NCBI RefSeq assembly: GCF_001420005.1
Contig: NZ_LJAK01000001.1
Span: 310,001 to 374,000 of the forward strand
Length of the DNA: 64,000 nucleotides
Direction of reading: 5' to 3'
Origin: Loktanella sp. 3ANDIMAR09
Lineage (GTDB): Bacteria > Pseudomonadota > Alphaproteobacteria > Rhodobacterales > Rhodobacteraceae
Shown here: positions 54,720 to 62,832 of the stretch, piece by piece
How positions within the stretch are numbered: the stretch's first letter is position 1
Layout of the letters: each line of letters opens with the position of its first letter
The notes under the pieces: model-generated
Told to the model about the DNA's origin: nothing
Databases searched by the model: none
Seen by the model: only the letters and a program-made list of their open reading frames with translations
Position numbers and translations under genes: made by a program

Positions 54720-55477
54720 GCCCACATCTGCCATAGCAGCCGCACGGCAAGCGCCGTTGCGGCTGTGACCAATACCGGCTTGATCAGGCGCGATCCGATC
54801 CGCATGGCAAGTTTCGATCCGACCCAGGCACCCGCGATCTGGGCTGCGCCCATCGCCAGCCCGACCATCCACCACGGTTCCGCGACCAGCGCATATGTGG
54901 CGATGCCGCCAAGGTTGGAGGCAAAGTTCAACAGCTTGGTGTGGGCCGTTGCGCGCAGCACGCCGTAGCCTGCCAATCCGACAAACCCCAACATGTAGAA
55001 CGCCCCGGCCCCCGGCCCGATCAGCCCGTCGTAGAATGCGACCAGCGGCACGACGGTCAGCGTAAACAGTCCCGGTGCAATGCGCTGGGCGCGGTCGACG
55101 TCATTCAGGCCGGGTTTCAGCGCGAAAAACAGTGCAATTCCGATCAGTAAAACTGGCAGGCCAAGGCGGATCACATCCGTGGGCAGGCGGGACGTCAGCA
55201 GCGCACCGATGATCGCCGCGCCAAAGGCAAGAACTGCGGGCCAAAGCTGCCTGCGCAAATCCACATGGCCGCCCCGTGCATAGGTGATCGCGGCCATACC
55301 TGCGCCGAATACGCCCTGCACCTTGTTCGTCGCAATGGCCGTCACCGGCGGCGCACCCGCCAGCACGAGGACCGGCAGCGTGATCAGCCCACCGCCACCG
55401 GCGATGGAATCCACGATCCCGGCAACAAAGGCGGCGCATAGCAAAAGGAGCAGGATGTCGCCCGCGACCTCGAACAC
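54716..55477 (-). CDS. TauE/SafE (TSUP) family anion transporter
   Basis: A 253-residue membrane protein with seven to eight spans and the TSUP signature: FVAGIVDSIAGGGGLITLPVLVLAGAPP at the N-terminus and GFVGLAGYGVLRATAHTKLLNFASNLGG in the second half. TSUP proteins export or import sulfite, sulfonates or other organic anions; the neighbouring rhodanese hints at sulfur. The start is GTG 55477, one nt after the serB stop, so the gene is probably translated from the serB transcript. Confidence 0.9.
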   Translation of the reverse strand: MFEVAGDILLLLLCAAFVAGIVDSIAGGGGLITLPVLVLAGAPPVTAIATNKVQGVFGAGMAAITYARGGHVDLRRQLWPAVLAFGAAIIGALLTSRLPTDVIRLGLPVLLIGIALFFALKPGLNDVDRAQRIAPGLFTLTVVPLVAFYDGLIGPGAGAFYMLGFVGLAGYGVLRATAHTKLLNFASNLGGIATYALVAEPWWMVGLAMGAAQIAGAWVGSKLAMRIGSRLIKPVLVTAATALAVRLLWQMWA

Positions 55478-55478
55478 G

Positions 55479-56348
55479 TCAGGCCACGAAATCCGCGTCA
55501 GTGTAGCCCTGAAGATAAAGCAACGCCGTCAGGTCACCGTGGTTGATCCGCACGTCGCATTCCGCCTGCACGCTGGGTTTGGCATGCAATGCGACACCCG
55601 TACCGGCACGCCCCAGCATTCCCAGATCGTTCGCGCCGTCGCCGACGGCGATGACCTCGGCCTCTGTTATCCCCAATCGTGTGGTGATGTCCTCCAGTGC
55701 CGTGACCTTGGCCACGCGGCCCAGTATCGGGCGGCCCACCTCACCCGTCAGGATGCCGTCCGCCACCATCAGCGTGTTGGCGCGGTTTTCGTCAAACCCC
55801 AGCGTTTCGGCAATTTTCGCGGTAAACGCGGTGAACCCACCGGATACCAGCGCCGCATGACCGCCCTGCGATTTCATCGTTTGCACCAGCGTGCGACCGC
55901 CCGGCATCAGGGTGATGCGGGTATCGACGACCTGTTGGATGATGGTTTCAGGCAGGCCGCGCAGCAGACCGACCCGTTCGATCAGGGCTTCTTCGAAATC
56001 CAGCTCTCCGTTCATGGCGCGGGCGGTGATATCGGCGACGCGGGGACCGACACCGGCCTCTGCTGCCAGTTCATCAATGCATTCCTGCTGGATCATCGTG
56101 CTGTCCATGTCCGCCAGCAGCAGGCGTTTGCGTCGTCCCGCGCTGGGCTGGACCACCAGATCAAGGCCCATAGCCTGCATGTCGTCCCAGACGGACCACA
56201 GGTTGTCCGGCTTTTGCGCCATGGGGAATTCAGCCGCCGTATTGCCGGACAACCAGACCGCATCGCCGCCGCCCCAGGCGTTGCGCAGGTTTTCGACCAA
56301 GACGGTGTCCAACTGGCCGGGACGGGCGATCAATGTCGTGATGAACAT
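55479..56348 (-). CDS. serB: Phosphoserine phosphatase
   Basis: A 289-residue HAD-family SerB with an N-terminal regulatory part (about residues 1-70) and the catalytic core: LLLADMDSTMIQQECIDELAAEAG carries the nucleophile Asp80 and Asp82, followed by VSGGFTAF, and GDGANDLGMLGRAGTGVALHAKP at the C-terminus. It makes serine from phosphoserine, the last step of the pathway whose first two enzymes, SerA and SerC, are encoded 1.7-5.4 kb away on the other strand. ATG 56348 (MFITTLIARPG) was chosen because the longer frame lacks a ribosome site and runs into the GH13 gene. Confidence 0.96.
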   Translation of the reverse strand: MFITTLIARPGQLDTVLVENLRNAWGGGDAVWLSGNTAAEFPMAQKPDNLWSVWDDMQAMGLDLVVQPSAGRRKRLLLADMDSTMIQQECIDELAAEAGVGPRVADITARAMNGELDFEEALIERVGLLRGLPETIIQQVVDTRITLMPGGRTLVQTMKSQGGHAALVSGGFTAFTAKIAETLGFDENRANTLMVADGILTGEVGRPILGRVAKVTALEDITTRLGITEAEVIAVGDGANDLGMLGRAGTGVALHAKPSVQAECDVRINHGDLTALLYLQGYTDADFVA

Positions 56349-56415
56349 GGGCGACCTCTCTCTCTTTGCAGCACCGATTAACGTTGATAGCGTCCAAGGG
56401 AAAGTGGAGGCATGC

Positions 56416-57966
56416 ATGACGAACCTGACATGGTGGCAACGCGGGATCATCTATCAGGTTTATCCACGCAGTTTTCAGGACAGCGACGGCGACGGGATCG
56501 GTGATCTGCGCGGCATCACGCAGCGGCTGGATCATATCGTTGATCTGGGGGCGGATATCGTCTGGATCTCGCCGATCTTTCCCTCTCCGATGAAGGATTT
56601 CGGCTACGACATCAGCGACTATCGCGGCATCGACCCGATGTTCGGGACCTTGGCCGATTTCGATGCGATGATTGATGCCGCCCATGCACGCGGGTTGCGC
56701 GTACTGTTGGATTTCGTGCCCAGCCATACGTCGGATCAGCACCCGTGGTTCGTCGAATCCCGCAGCGCGCGCAACAGCGACAAACGCGATTGGTATATCT
56801 GGCGCGACGCAGGCCCGGAAGGTGGGCCGCCGACCAACTGGATCAGCGAATTCGGGCCAAGCACCTGGGCATGGGACGACCAGACGCAGCAATACTATCT
56901 GCATATCTTTCTGACCGAACAGCCAGCACTGAACTGGCGGAACCCCGCGGTGCAGGCCGAAATGCTGGATACGATGCGATTTTGGTACGATCGCGGTGTC
57001 GATGGGTTCCGCGTTGATGCCATCACCCACGCTGCCCCCGACGTGGACAAGGGCGACCATCCCGAGAACCCCGACTGGCACGACGGCATGAACCCGTCGC
57101 TGCGCCTGTTGAAGGTGCATTCCAAGAATCAGCCGATGAACTACGATATCGTGCGGATGATGCGTGCGGTCACGCAGGAATACCCGGACCGCCTGCTGCT
57201 GGGTGAAACCGATGGTACGCTGGCCGAAGTCACAAGCTATTACGGATCGCAGGGTGACGGGTTTCAATTGCCGTTCAACTTTGCCCTGCTGGATATCGCG
57301 TGGACCGTGCCCGACATTGTCGGCACGATTGAAGCCTATGAGGCCGCATTGCCCGACAGTGGTTGGCCGACATGGGTGGTCGGGAACCATGATTGTATTC
57401 GGATCGCGTCGCGGGTGGGGCCTGACCTCGCGCGTGTTGCACTGACATTGCTGCTGACCCTGCGCGGCACGCCGACGATTTACCAGGGTGATGAACTGGG
57501 GATGCAAAGTGCTGAAATCCCGCCAGAGCTGGTGCAGGACCCGTGGGAAAAACAGGTGCCGGGCAAGGGGTTGGGGCGCGATCCCGCACGCACGCCGATG
57601 CCGTGGGACGACAGCGCGCAGGCCGGGTTCACGGACGGAACCCCGTGGTTGCCCGTGTCCACGCCGCCCGACGGGACCGTTGCGGGGCAGGCGGCAGGCG
57701 ACACCATGCTGGCCTACGTGAAACGCCTGACGGCATTGCGGCAAACGACGCCAGCATTGTTGTCGGGGGAATATCGCACAATCAGCGCCGCTGATGATCT
57801 GCTGGTCTACGCGCGCGGCAGCGGTGACGACGCGATCATCATGTGTTTGAATTTCGCGGATGCGCCCCGCGATCCGGGTTTGTCGGGCCACACGCTCTTG
57901 TCATCGGCCAATGCCGCTGACGGTCCCCTGCATCCGTTCGAGGCGCGTTTGATCCGCCCAAGCTGA
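56416..57966 (+). CDS. GH13 alpha-glucosidase / oligo-1,6-glucosidase
   Basis: A 516-residue glycoside hydrolase family 13 enzyme of the alpha-glucosidase type. Seen: the TIM-barrel start [43 protein letters not shown], and the catalytic residues Asp201 (GFRVDAITH), Glu264 (LLGETDG) and Asp326 (VGNHDC), followed by [12 protein letters not shown]. It splits alpha-glucosidic bonds in short sugars; no signal peptide is present, so it acts in the cytosol. No sugar ABC transporter is nearby, which is odd for this enzyme. GGAGG precedes ATG 56416; it is divergent from serB. Confidence 0.94.
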   Translation: MTNLTWWQRGIIYQVYPRSFQDSDGDGIGDLRGITQRLDHIVDLGADIVWISPIFPSPMKDFGYDISDYRGIDPMFGTLADFDAMIDAAHARGLRVLLDFVPSHTSDQHPWFVESRSARNSDKRDWYIWRDAGPEGGPPTNWISEFGPSTWAWDDQTQQYYLHIFLTEQPALNWRNPAVQAEMLDTMRFWYDRGVDGFRVDAITHAAPDVDKGDHPENPDWHDGMNPSLRLLKVHSKNQPMNYDIVRMMRAVTQEYPDRLLLGETDGTLAEVTSYYGSQGDGFQLPFNFALLDIAWTVPDIVGTIEAYEAALPDSGWPTWVVGNHDCIRIASRVGPDLARVALTLLLTLRGTPTIYQGDELGMQSAEIPPELVQDPWEKQVPGKGLGRDPARTPMPWDDSAQAGFTDGTPWLPVSTPPDGTVAGQAAGDTMLAYVKRLTALRQTTPALLSGEYRTISAADDLLVYARGSGDDAIIMCLNFADAPRDPGLSGHTLLSSANAADGPLHPFEARLIRPS

Positions 57967-57993
57967 CGCTACGATAAACGATCCATTGCCAAA

Positions 57994-58045
57994 CCCGTTG
58001 CCGCGGCCTATGTCCGGCGGTGGGACACCCTTCCCCAACGAAGGG
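57994..58045 (+). promoter_or_regulatory. Two-hairpin leader of serC (serC RNA motif-like)
   Basis: Two stems precede serC. The first pairs 57994-58003 with 58015-58024 (10 bp, three G-T pairs); the second pairs CCCTTC (58028-58033) with GAAGGG (58040-58045). They are followed by AGGA and the serC start. A conserved two-hairpin serC motif upstream of serC-serA has been described in alphaproteobacteria; this leader fits in position and layout, but I compared shape only, not the published consensus base by base. Confidence 0.55.
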
Positions 58046-58069
58046 CGCATATCTGTGAGGATACCAGCA

Positions 58070-59209
58070 ATGGTTATGACTACCCCGGCAACGCGGCCGG
58101 CTAATCCGCGTTTTTCCAGTGGCCCCTGTGCCAAACCCCCTGTTTTTGATTTGGCCAAACTGTCCGACGCCCCCTTGGGCCGGTCGCATCGTGCCGCCGT
58201 CGGCAAGGCCAAACTGGCCGAGGCCATCGATCTGACCCGCGAAATCCTGGGCGTGCCGGACGATTACAGAATCGGGATCGTGCCTGCATCCGACACCGGT
58301 GCCTATGAAATGGCGATGTGGACCATGCTGGGCGAACGCCCTGCCGAAATGGTCGCCTGGGAAAGCTTTGGCGCGGGCTGGGTCACTGACGTGGTCAAGC
58401 AGCTGAAAATCGAGGCCACAGTGCACACCGCCGAATACGGCGAGATCGTGGATATGGCCGCGCTGAACTACGACAACGACGTGTGTTTCACCTGGAACGG
58501 CACAACGTCCGGCGTGAAAATGCCCCATGGCGACATGATCCCCGCCGACCGCAAGGGTCTGACGATGGCCGATGCGACCTCTGCCGCCTTTGCGCAGCCG
58601 CTGCCTTGGGACAAGCTGGATGTGACCACCTTCAGCTGGCAAAAGGTCATGGGTGGCGAGGCCGCGCACGGCATGCTGATCCTGTCGCCCCGCGCGGTCG
58701 CGCGACTGGAAAGCTATACCCCCGCATGGCCCCTGCCAAAGATTTTCCGCCTGACAAAGGGCGGCAAGCTGATCGAGGGCATCTTCAAGGGTGAAACGAT
58801 CAACACGCCGTCCATGCTGTGTGTCGAGGATTACCTGCTGGCCCTGAAGTGGGCGCAGTCCATTGGTGGTCTGGACGCGCTGCACGCGCGCTGCGACGCC
58901 AATGCGCAGGTCGTCTGGGATTTCTGCGATGCAAACGATTGGATTGCGAACCTGGCCGTTGATCCGGCGACCCGTTCCAACACGTCGGTCTGCGTCAAAT
59001 TCACGGATGAGCGCATCACCGACGGCCCCGCATTCGCCAAGGCTGTGGCCAAGCGGCTGGAGGCCGAAGGCGTCGCACTAGACGTCGGTGCCTACCGTGA
59101 TGCCCCAGCCGGTCTGCGGATCTGGTGCGGTGCCACGGTGGAAACATCCGACGTGGCCGCGCTGATGCCGTGGATCGCCTATGCCTTTGAGGCAGAGATC
59201 AACGCCTGA
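58070..59209 (+). CDS. serC: Phosphoserine aminotransferase
   Basis: A 379-residue SerC of the alphaproteobacterial/archaeal-like type. Seen: [52 protein letters not shown], the PLP-lysine region [19 protein letters not shown], and the C-terminal [24 protein letters not shown]. It converts 3-phosphohydroxypyruvate to phosphoserine with glutamate. AGGA lies eight nt before ATG 58070; a second ATG at 58076 is too far from it. serA follows after 63 nt in one operon with a regulated-looking leader. Confidence 0.97.
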   Translation: MVMTTPATRPANPRFSSGPCAKPPVFDLAKLSDAPLGRSHRAAVGKAKLAEAIDLTREILGVPDDYRIGIVPASDTGAYEMAMWTMLGERPAEMVAWESFGAGWVTDVVKQLKIEATVHTAEYGEIVDMAALNYDNDVCFTWNGTTSGVKMPHGDMIPADRKGLTMADATSAAFAQPLPWDKLDVTTFSWQKVMGGEAAHGMLILSPRAVARLESYTPAWPLPKIFRLTKGGKLIEGIFKGETINTPSMLCVEDYLLALKWAQSIGGLDALHARCDANAQVVWDFCDANDWIANLAVDPATRSNTSVCVKFTDERITDGPAFAKAVAKRLEAEGVALDVGAYRDAPAGLRIWCGATVETSDVAALMPWIAYAFEAEINA

Positions 59210-59272
59210 CTTGAACGGGGCCACCCCCGCGTGGCCCCGACCCCATCCCCACATTCCAGAGGAGTGCCTGAC

Positions 59273-60868
59273 ATGGCCCCCAAAGTTCTGATTTCCGACG
59301 CCCTGTCCGAAGCCGCCGTCCAGATTTTTCGCGATCGCGGAATCGACGTCACGTTTGAACCCAAGCTGGGCAAGGACAAGGAAAAGCTGCTGTCGATGAT
59401 TCACGAATTCGACGGTCTGGCGATCCGGTCCGCGACCAAAGCCACCGAAAAACTGATCGAGCAGGCGACCAACCTCAAGGTCATCGGCCGCGCGGGTATC
59501 GGTGTCGACAACGTCGACATTCCCGCCGCGTCGAAAAAGGGCATCATCGTGATGAACACGCCCTTCGGCAACTCGATCACCACTGCCGAACACGCGATTT
59601 CGCTGATGATGGCCGTCGCCCGTCAGATCCCCGAGGCAAACGAAAGCACCCACGCCGGCAAGTGGGAAAAGTCCAAGTTCATGGGTGTCGAGCTGACCGG
59701 CAAGACGCTGGGTGTCATCGGTGCCGGCAACATCGGGTCCATCGTGATCGATCGCGCCCGCGGCCTGCGCATGAAGGTCGTGGCCTATGACCCTTTCCTG
59801 TCCGAGGAACGCGCGATCGAGATCGGCGTCGAAAAGCTGGAACTGGACGAGCTGCTGGGCCGTGCCGATTTCATTACCTTCCACGTGCCGCTGACCGACC
59901 AGACCCGCAACATCCTGTCGGCCGAGGCAATCGCCAAGCTGAAACCCGGCGTGCGCATCATCAACTGCGCCCGTGGCGGTCTGGTTGACGAAGAGGCGCT
60001 GGCCGAGGCGATCAAATCCGGCCACGTGGCCGGTGCTGCATTCGACGTCTTTGCCGAAGAGCCTGCGACGAACAGCCCGCTGTTCAACCTGCCCAACGTT
60101 GTCGTCACGCCGCACCTCGGCGCTGCCACGACCGAAGCACAGGAAAACGTGGCCCTGCAGGTGGCCGAACAGATGTCCGACTATCTGCTGTCCGGTGCCG
60201 TGACCAACGCGATCAACATGCCGTCCATCACGGCAGAGGAATCCAAGGTGATGGGCCCCTGGATCGAACTGTCCAAGCATCTGGGCAACTTTGTCGGGCA
60301 AATGACCGACGAGCCGATCCAGTCGATCAACATCCTGTTCGACGGTGAAGTGTCGGGGATGAACCTCAAGGCGCTGACGGCATCGACCATCGCGGGCATC
60401 ATGCGCAAGCGGAACCCCGACGTGAACATGGTCAGCGCGCCCGTGATCGCCAAGGACAACGGCATCAAGGTCAGCACGACCAAGCAGGACCAGTCCGGCG
60501 TGTTCGAAGGCTATATCAAGGTGACAGTCACCACGGCAGAGCGTGAGCGTTCGGTCGCGGGCACCGTGTTCAGCGACGGCAAGCCGCGTTTCATCCAGAT
60601 CAAGGGCATCAACGTCGATGCAGAGGTCGGCGCGAACATGCTGTATACCACCAACGAGGACGTGCCCGGTATCATCGGCACGCTGGGGTCCACGCTGGGC
60701 GATCACGGTGTGAACATCGCCAACTTTACCCTCGGGCGGTCCGTGGCCAAGGGCGAGGCGATTGCGCTTCTTTATATCGACGACGAGGTGCCGGAGGCCG
60801 CGATCAAGGCGCTGCACGGCACCGGCCGGTTCAAACAGGTCAAGACGCTGACCTTTGACGTCGCCTGA
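59273..60868 (+). CDS. serA: D-3-phosphoglycerate dehydrogenase
   Basis: A 531-residue long-form SerA: catalytic and NAD domains (VIGRAGIGVDNVDIPAASKKGI, GKTLGVIGAGNIGSIVIDRA, INCARGGLVDEEALAEAI, and VTPHLGAATTEAQENVA with the catalytic His), then an intervening ASB domain from about 320 and a C-terminal ACT domain with DVPGIIGTLGSTLGDHGVNIANF. The first step of serine synthesis. The ACT domain suggests feedback by serine, although long-form enzymes vary in this. It ends in a strong terminator at 60891. Confidence 0.97.
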   Translation: MAPKVLISDALSEAAVQIFRDRGIDVTFEPKLGKDKEKLLSMIHEFDGLAIRSATKATEKLIEQATNLKVIGRAGIGVDNVDIPAASKKGIIVMNTPFGNSITTAEHAISLMMAVARQIPEANESTHAGKWEKSKFMGVELTGKTLGVIGAGNIGSIVIDRARGLRMKVVAYDPFLSEERAIEIGVEKLELDELLGRADFITFHVPLTDQTRNILSAEAIAKLKPGVRIINCARGGLVDEEALAEAIKSGHVAGAAFDVFAEEPATNSPLFNLPNVVVTPHLGAATTEAQENVALQVAEQMSDYLLSGAVTNAINMPSITAEESKVMGPWIELSKHLGNFVGQMTDEPIQSINILFDGEVSGMNLKALTASTIAGIMRKRNPDVNMVSAPVIAKDNGIKVSTTKQDQSGVFEGYIKVTVTTAERERSVAGTVFSDGKPRFIQIKGINVDAEVGANMLYTTNEDVPGIIGTLGSTLGDHGVNIANFTLGRSVAKGEAIALLYIDDEVPEAAIKALHGTGRFKQVKTLTFDVA

Positions 60869-60890
60869 TTGATCGCTGATCCGAATGCCA

Positions 60891-60922
60891 GCCCGCCCCG
60901 AAATGATCGGGGCGGGCTTTTT
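60891..60922 (+). terminator. Terminator of serC-serA
   Basis: A perfect 10-bp stem (GCCCGCCCCG at 60891-60900, CGGGGCGGGC at 60908-60917), a 7-nt loop and TTTTT at 60918-60922. Confidence 0.9.
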
Positions 60923-60994
60923 CGTGGGCGGGGTTGATCTGTTCATTCCCCGCCGCTCTGCTACATCTGCGGTGAAACAGACGGAGACGGACGC

Positions 60995-61783
60995 ATGATC
61001 TATGCCATCGGGGATATCCACGGCCAGAAACAGATGATGGACCACGCATTGGACCTGATCGCGCAGGACGGCGGGGATGATGCGCATATCGTGTTTCTGG
61101 GGGATTACACCGACCGGGGACCGGACAGCGCCGGCGTGATCGACGCGCTGATTGCAGGGCGTGACGCGGGGCGTAACTGGACCATCATCCGCGGCAATCA
61201 CGACCGGATGTTCGAATACTTTGTCGCGGACGGCACCTGCCACGATCCGGCGATCAAATCGGGTTTGTCCTGGTTGAACACGCGTCTGGGCGGGCCGCAG
61301 ACCCTTGCGTCATACGGCATCGTGCCCACTGGCCCCGCCGTGTTCGACATCGACGACAACGGTCTGGAAATCCTGCGCCATCTGCCGACGCAGGACGGCG
61401 ACCTGACGCTGGAACAACTGGTCACGGCCGCACAAAAGGCGGTTCCGCAGGCGCATCTGGATTTTCTGCGGGACAATCCCCTGATGCACCGGGTCGATGA
61501 TCTGTTGTTCGTGCACGCAGGTATCCGCCCCGGCGTGCCGCTGGATCAACAGGCCGAGGATGACCTGATCTGGATACGTGACGGCTGGCTGGATAACAGC
61601 GACGACCACGGCGTGCTTGTGGTGCACGGTCATACGATCGTCGATCAGCCCACCCATTTCGGCAACCGGATCGATCTGGACAATGGCGCGGGCAAGGGGC
61701 ATCCGCTGATCCCCGCGGTTTGCGACAATGGTGAATGGTTCATCCTGACAGATGCGGGCCGTGCCCCGATCCACCGGGAATGA
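60995..61783 (+). CDS. Metallophosphoesterase (serine/threonine phosphatase-like)
   Basis: A 262-residue calcineurin-type phosphoesterase. All metal-binding motifs are visible: YAIGDIHGQ, FLGDYTDRGPDS, IIRGNHDRMF, FVHAGIRPG and VVHGHTIV. It resembles ApaH/PrpA-like protein phosphatases or diadenosine tetraphosphatases; the target is not determinable. Its stop overlaps the mnmH start by 4 nt (ATGA), so it is co-translated with the tRNA selenation enzyme; whether this has functional meaning is unknown. Confidence 0.92.
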   Translation: MIYAIGDIHGQKQMMDHALDLIAQDGGDDAHIVFLGDYTDRGPDSAGVIDALIAGRDAGRNWTIIRGNHDRMFEYFVADGTCHDPAIKSGLSWLNTRLGGPQTLASYGIVPTGPAVFDIDDNGLEILRHLPTQDGDLTLEQLVTAAQKAVPQAHLDFLRDNPLMHRVDDLLFVHAGIRPGVPLDQQAEDDLIWIRDGWLDNSDDHGVLVVHGHTIVDQPTHFGNRIDLDNGAGKGHPLIPAVCDNGEWFILTDAGRAPIHRE

Positions 61784-62832
61784 AACGCAGCTTTGACACG
61801 CTGGATGCGATTCTGGCGCATGATTTCGACACCGTTATCGACGTGCGCAGCCCCGCCGAATTTGCCGAGGATCACGTGCCTGGCGCAATCAACCTGCCGG
61901 CGCTGACGAACGATCAACGCGCCGAGGTCGGCACGATCTATACGCAGGTCAGCGCCTTTACCGCGCGCAAGCTGGGGGCGGCCATGGTTGCCCGCAACGT
62001 GGCGGATTACGTGGATGGTCCGCTGAACGGGTTCGATGGTGCGTGGCGGCCGCTGGTCTATTGCTGGCGCGGGGGGCAGCGGTCCGGGTCGGTTGCCACC
62101 ATCCTGCAACAGATCGGTTGGCGGGCCGAGGTGGTCACGGGCGGTTATCAGTCCTACAGGCGGCTGGTGCATCGGTCATTGTATGACGACCCGGTCCGGC
62201 ACCGGCTGATCCTGCTGGATGGCTATACCGGCACTGCGAAAACCGCCTTGCTGCATCTTCTGGCGGCGCGCGGTGTCCAGACCCTCGACCTCGAAGGGTT
62301 GGCCGCGCATCGCGGGTCGCTCTTGGGTCGTGTGCCGGGCGGTCAGCCCGCGCAAAAAGGGTTCGAGAGCGCGCTGGCCGCGCGATTGGCCCGCCTTGAC
62401 CCCGACCGCCCCACACTCGTCGAGGCGGAAAGCAGCAAGATCGGGCGCATCGTCCTGCCCAAGCAGCTGTGGCTGAACATGACGCAGGCCCCCCGGATCG
62501 AGGTGACGGCCACGCTGCCCGTGCGTGCGGCGTTTCTGACAGAAGCCTATCAGGACATCATCGCGGACCCCGCGCGGTTGCGCGACCGGTTGCAACCGCT
62601 GCGCAATATCCGCGGCCATGCCGTCGTCGATGGCTGGGAGGCGTTGCTCGCGGCGGGTGATTTTCCGGCGCTGGCCACGGCCCTGATGGATCAGCACTAC
62701 GACGCGGCCTATGCCCGGTCGCGCAAGACCGCGACACGTGACTGGCTGGGGCAGGTGCACGCCGATGCGCTGGACCCTGTGGGCCGCGAGGTGGTGGCAG
62801 ACCAGCTTGCCGCGCTGATTGCCACGCTTTAG
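61780..62832 (+). CDS. mnmH: tRNA 2-selenouridine synthase
   Basis: A 350-residue SelU/MnmH, which replaces sulfur in 2-thiouridine of tRNA by selenium via a geranylated intermediate. The N-terminal rhodanese domain holds DTVIDVRSPAEFAEDHVPGAINLPAL and the catalytic Cys95 in YCWRGGQRSGS; a P-loop follows (LLDGYTGTAKTALL, about residues 146-158), then the NTPase part with LVEAESSKIGRIVLP. It overlaps the upstream phosphatase and is convergent with selD, which makes its selenophosphate donor; their stops overlap by 4 nt (TTAG). Confidence 0.96.
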   Translation: MKRSFDTLDAILAHDFDTVIDVRSPAEFAEDHVPGAINLPALTNDQRAEVGTIYTQVSAFTARKLGAAMVARNVADYVDGPLNGFDGAWRPLVYCWRGGQRSGSVATILQQIGWRAEVVTGGYQSYRRLVHRSLYDDPVRHRLILLDGYTGTAKTALLHLLAARGVQTLDLEGLAAHRGSLLGRVPGGQPAQKGFESALAARLARLDPDRPTLVEAESSKIGRIVLPKQLWLNMTQAPRIEVTATLPVRAAFLTEAYQDIIADPARLRDRLQPLRNIRGHAVVDGWEALLAAGDFPALATALMDQHYDAAYARSRKTATRDWLGQVHADALDPVGREVVADQLAALIATL

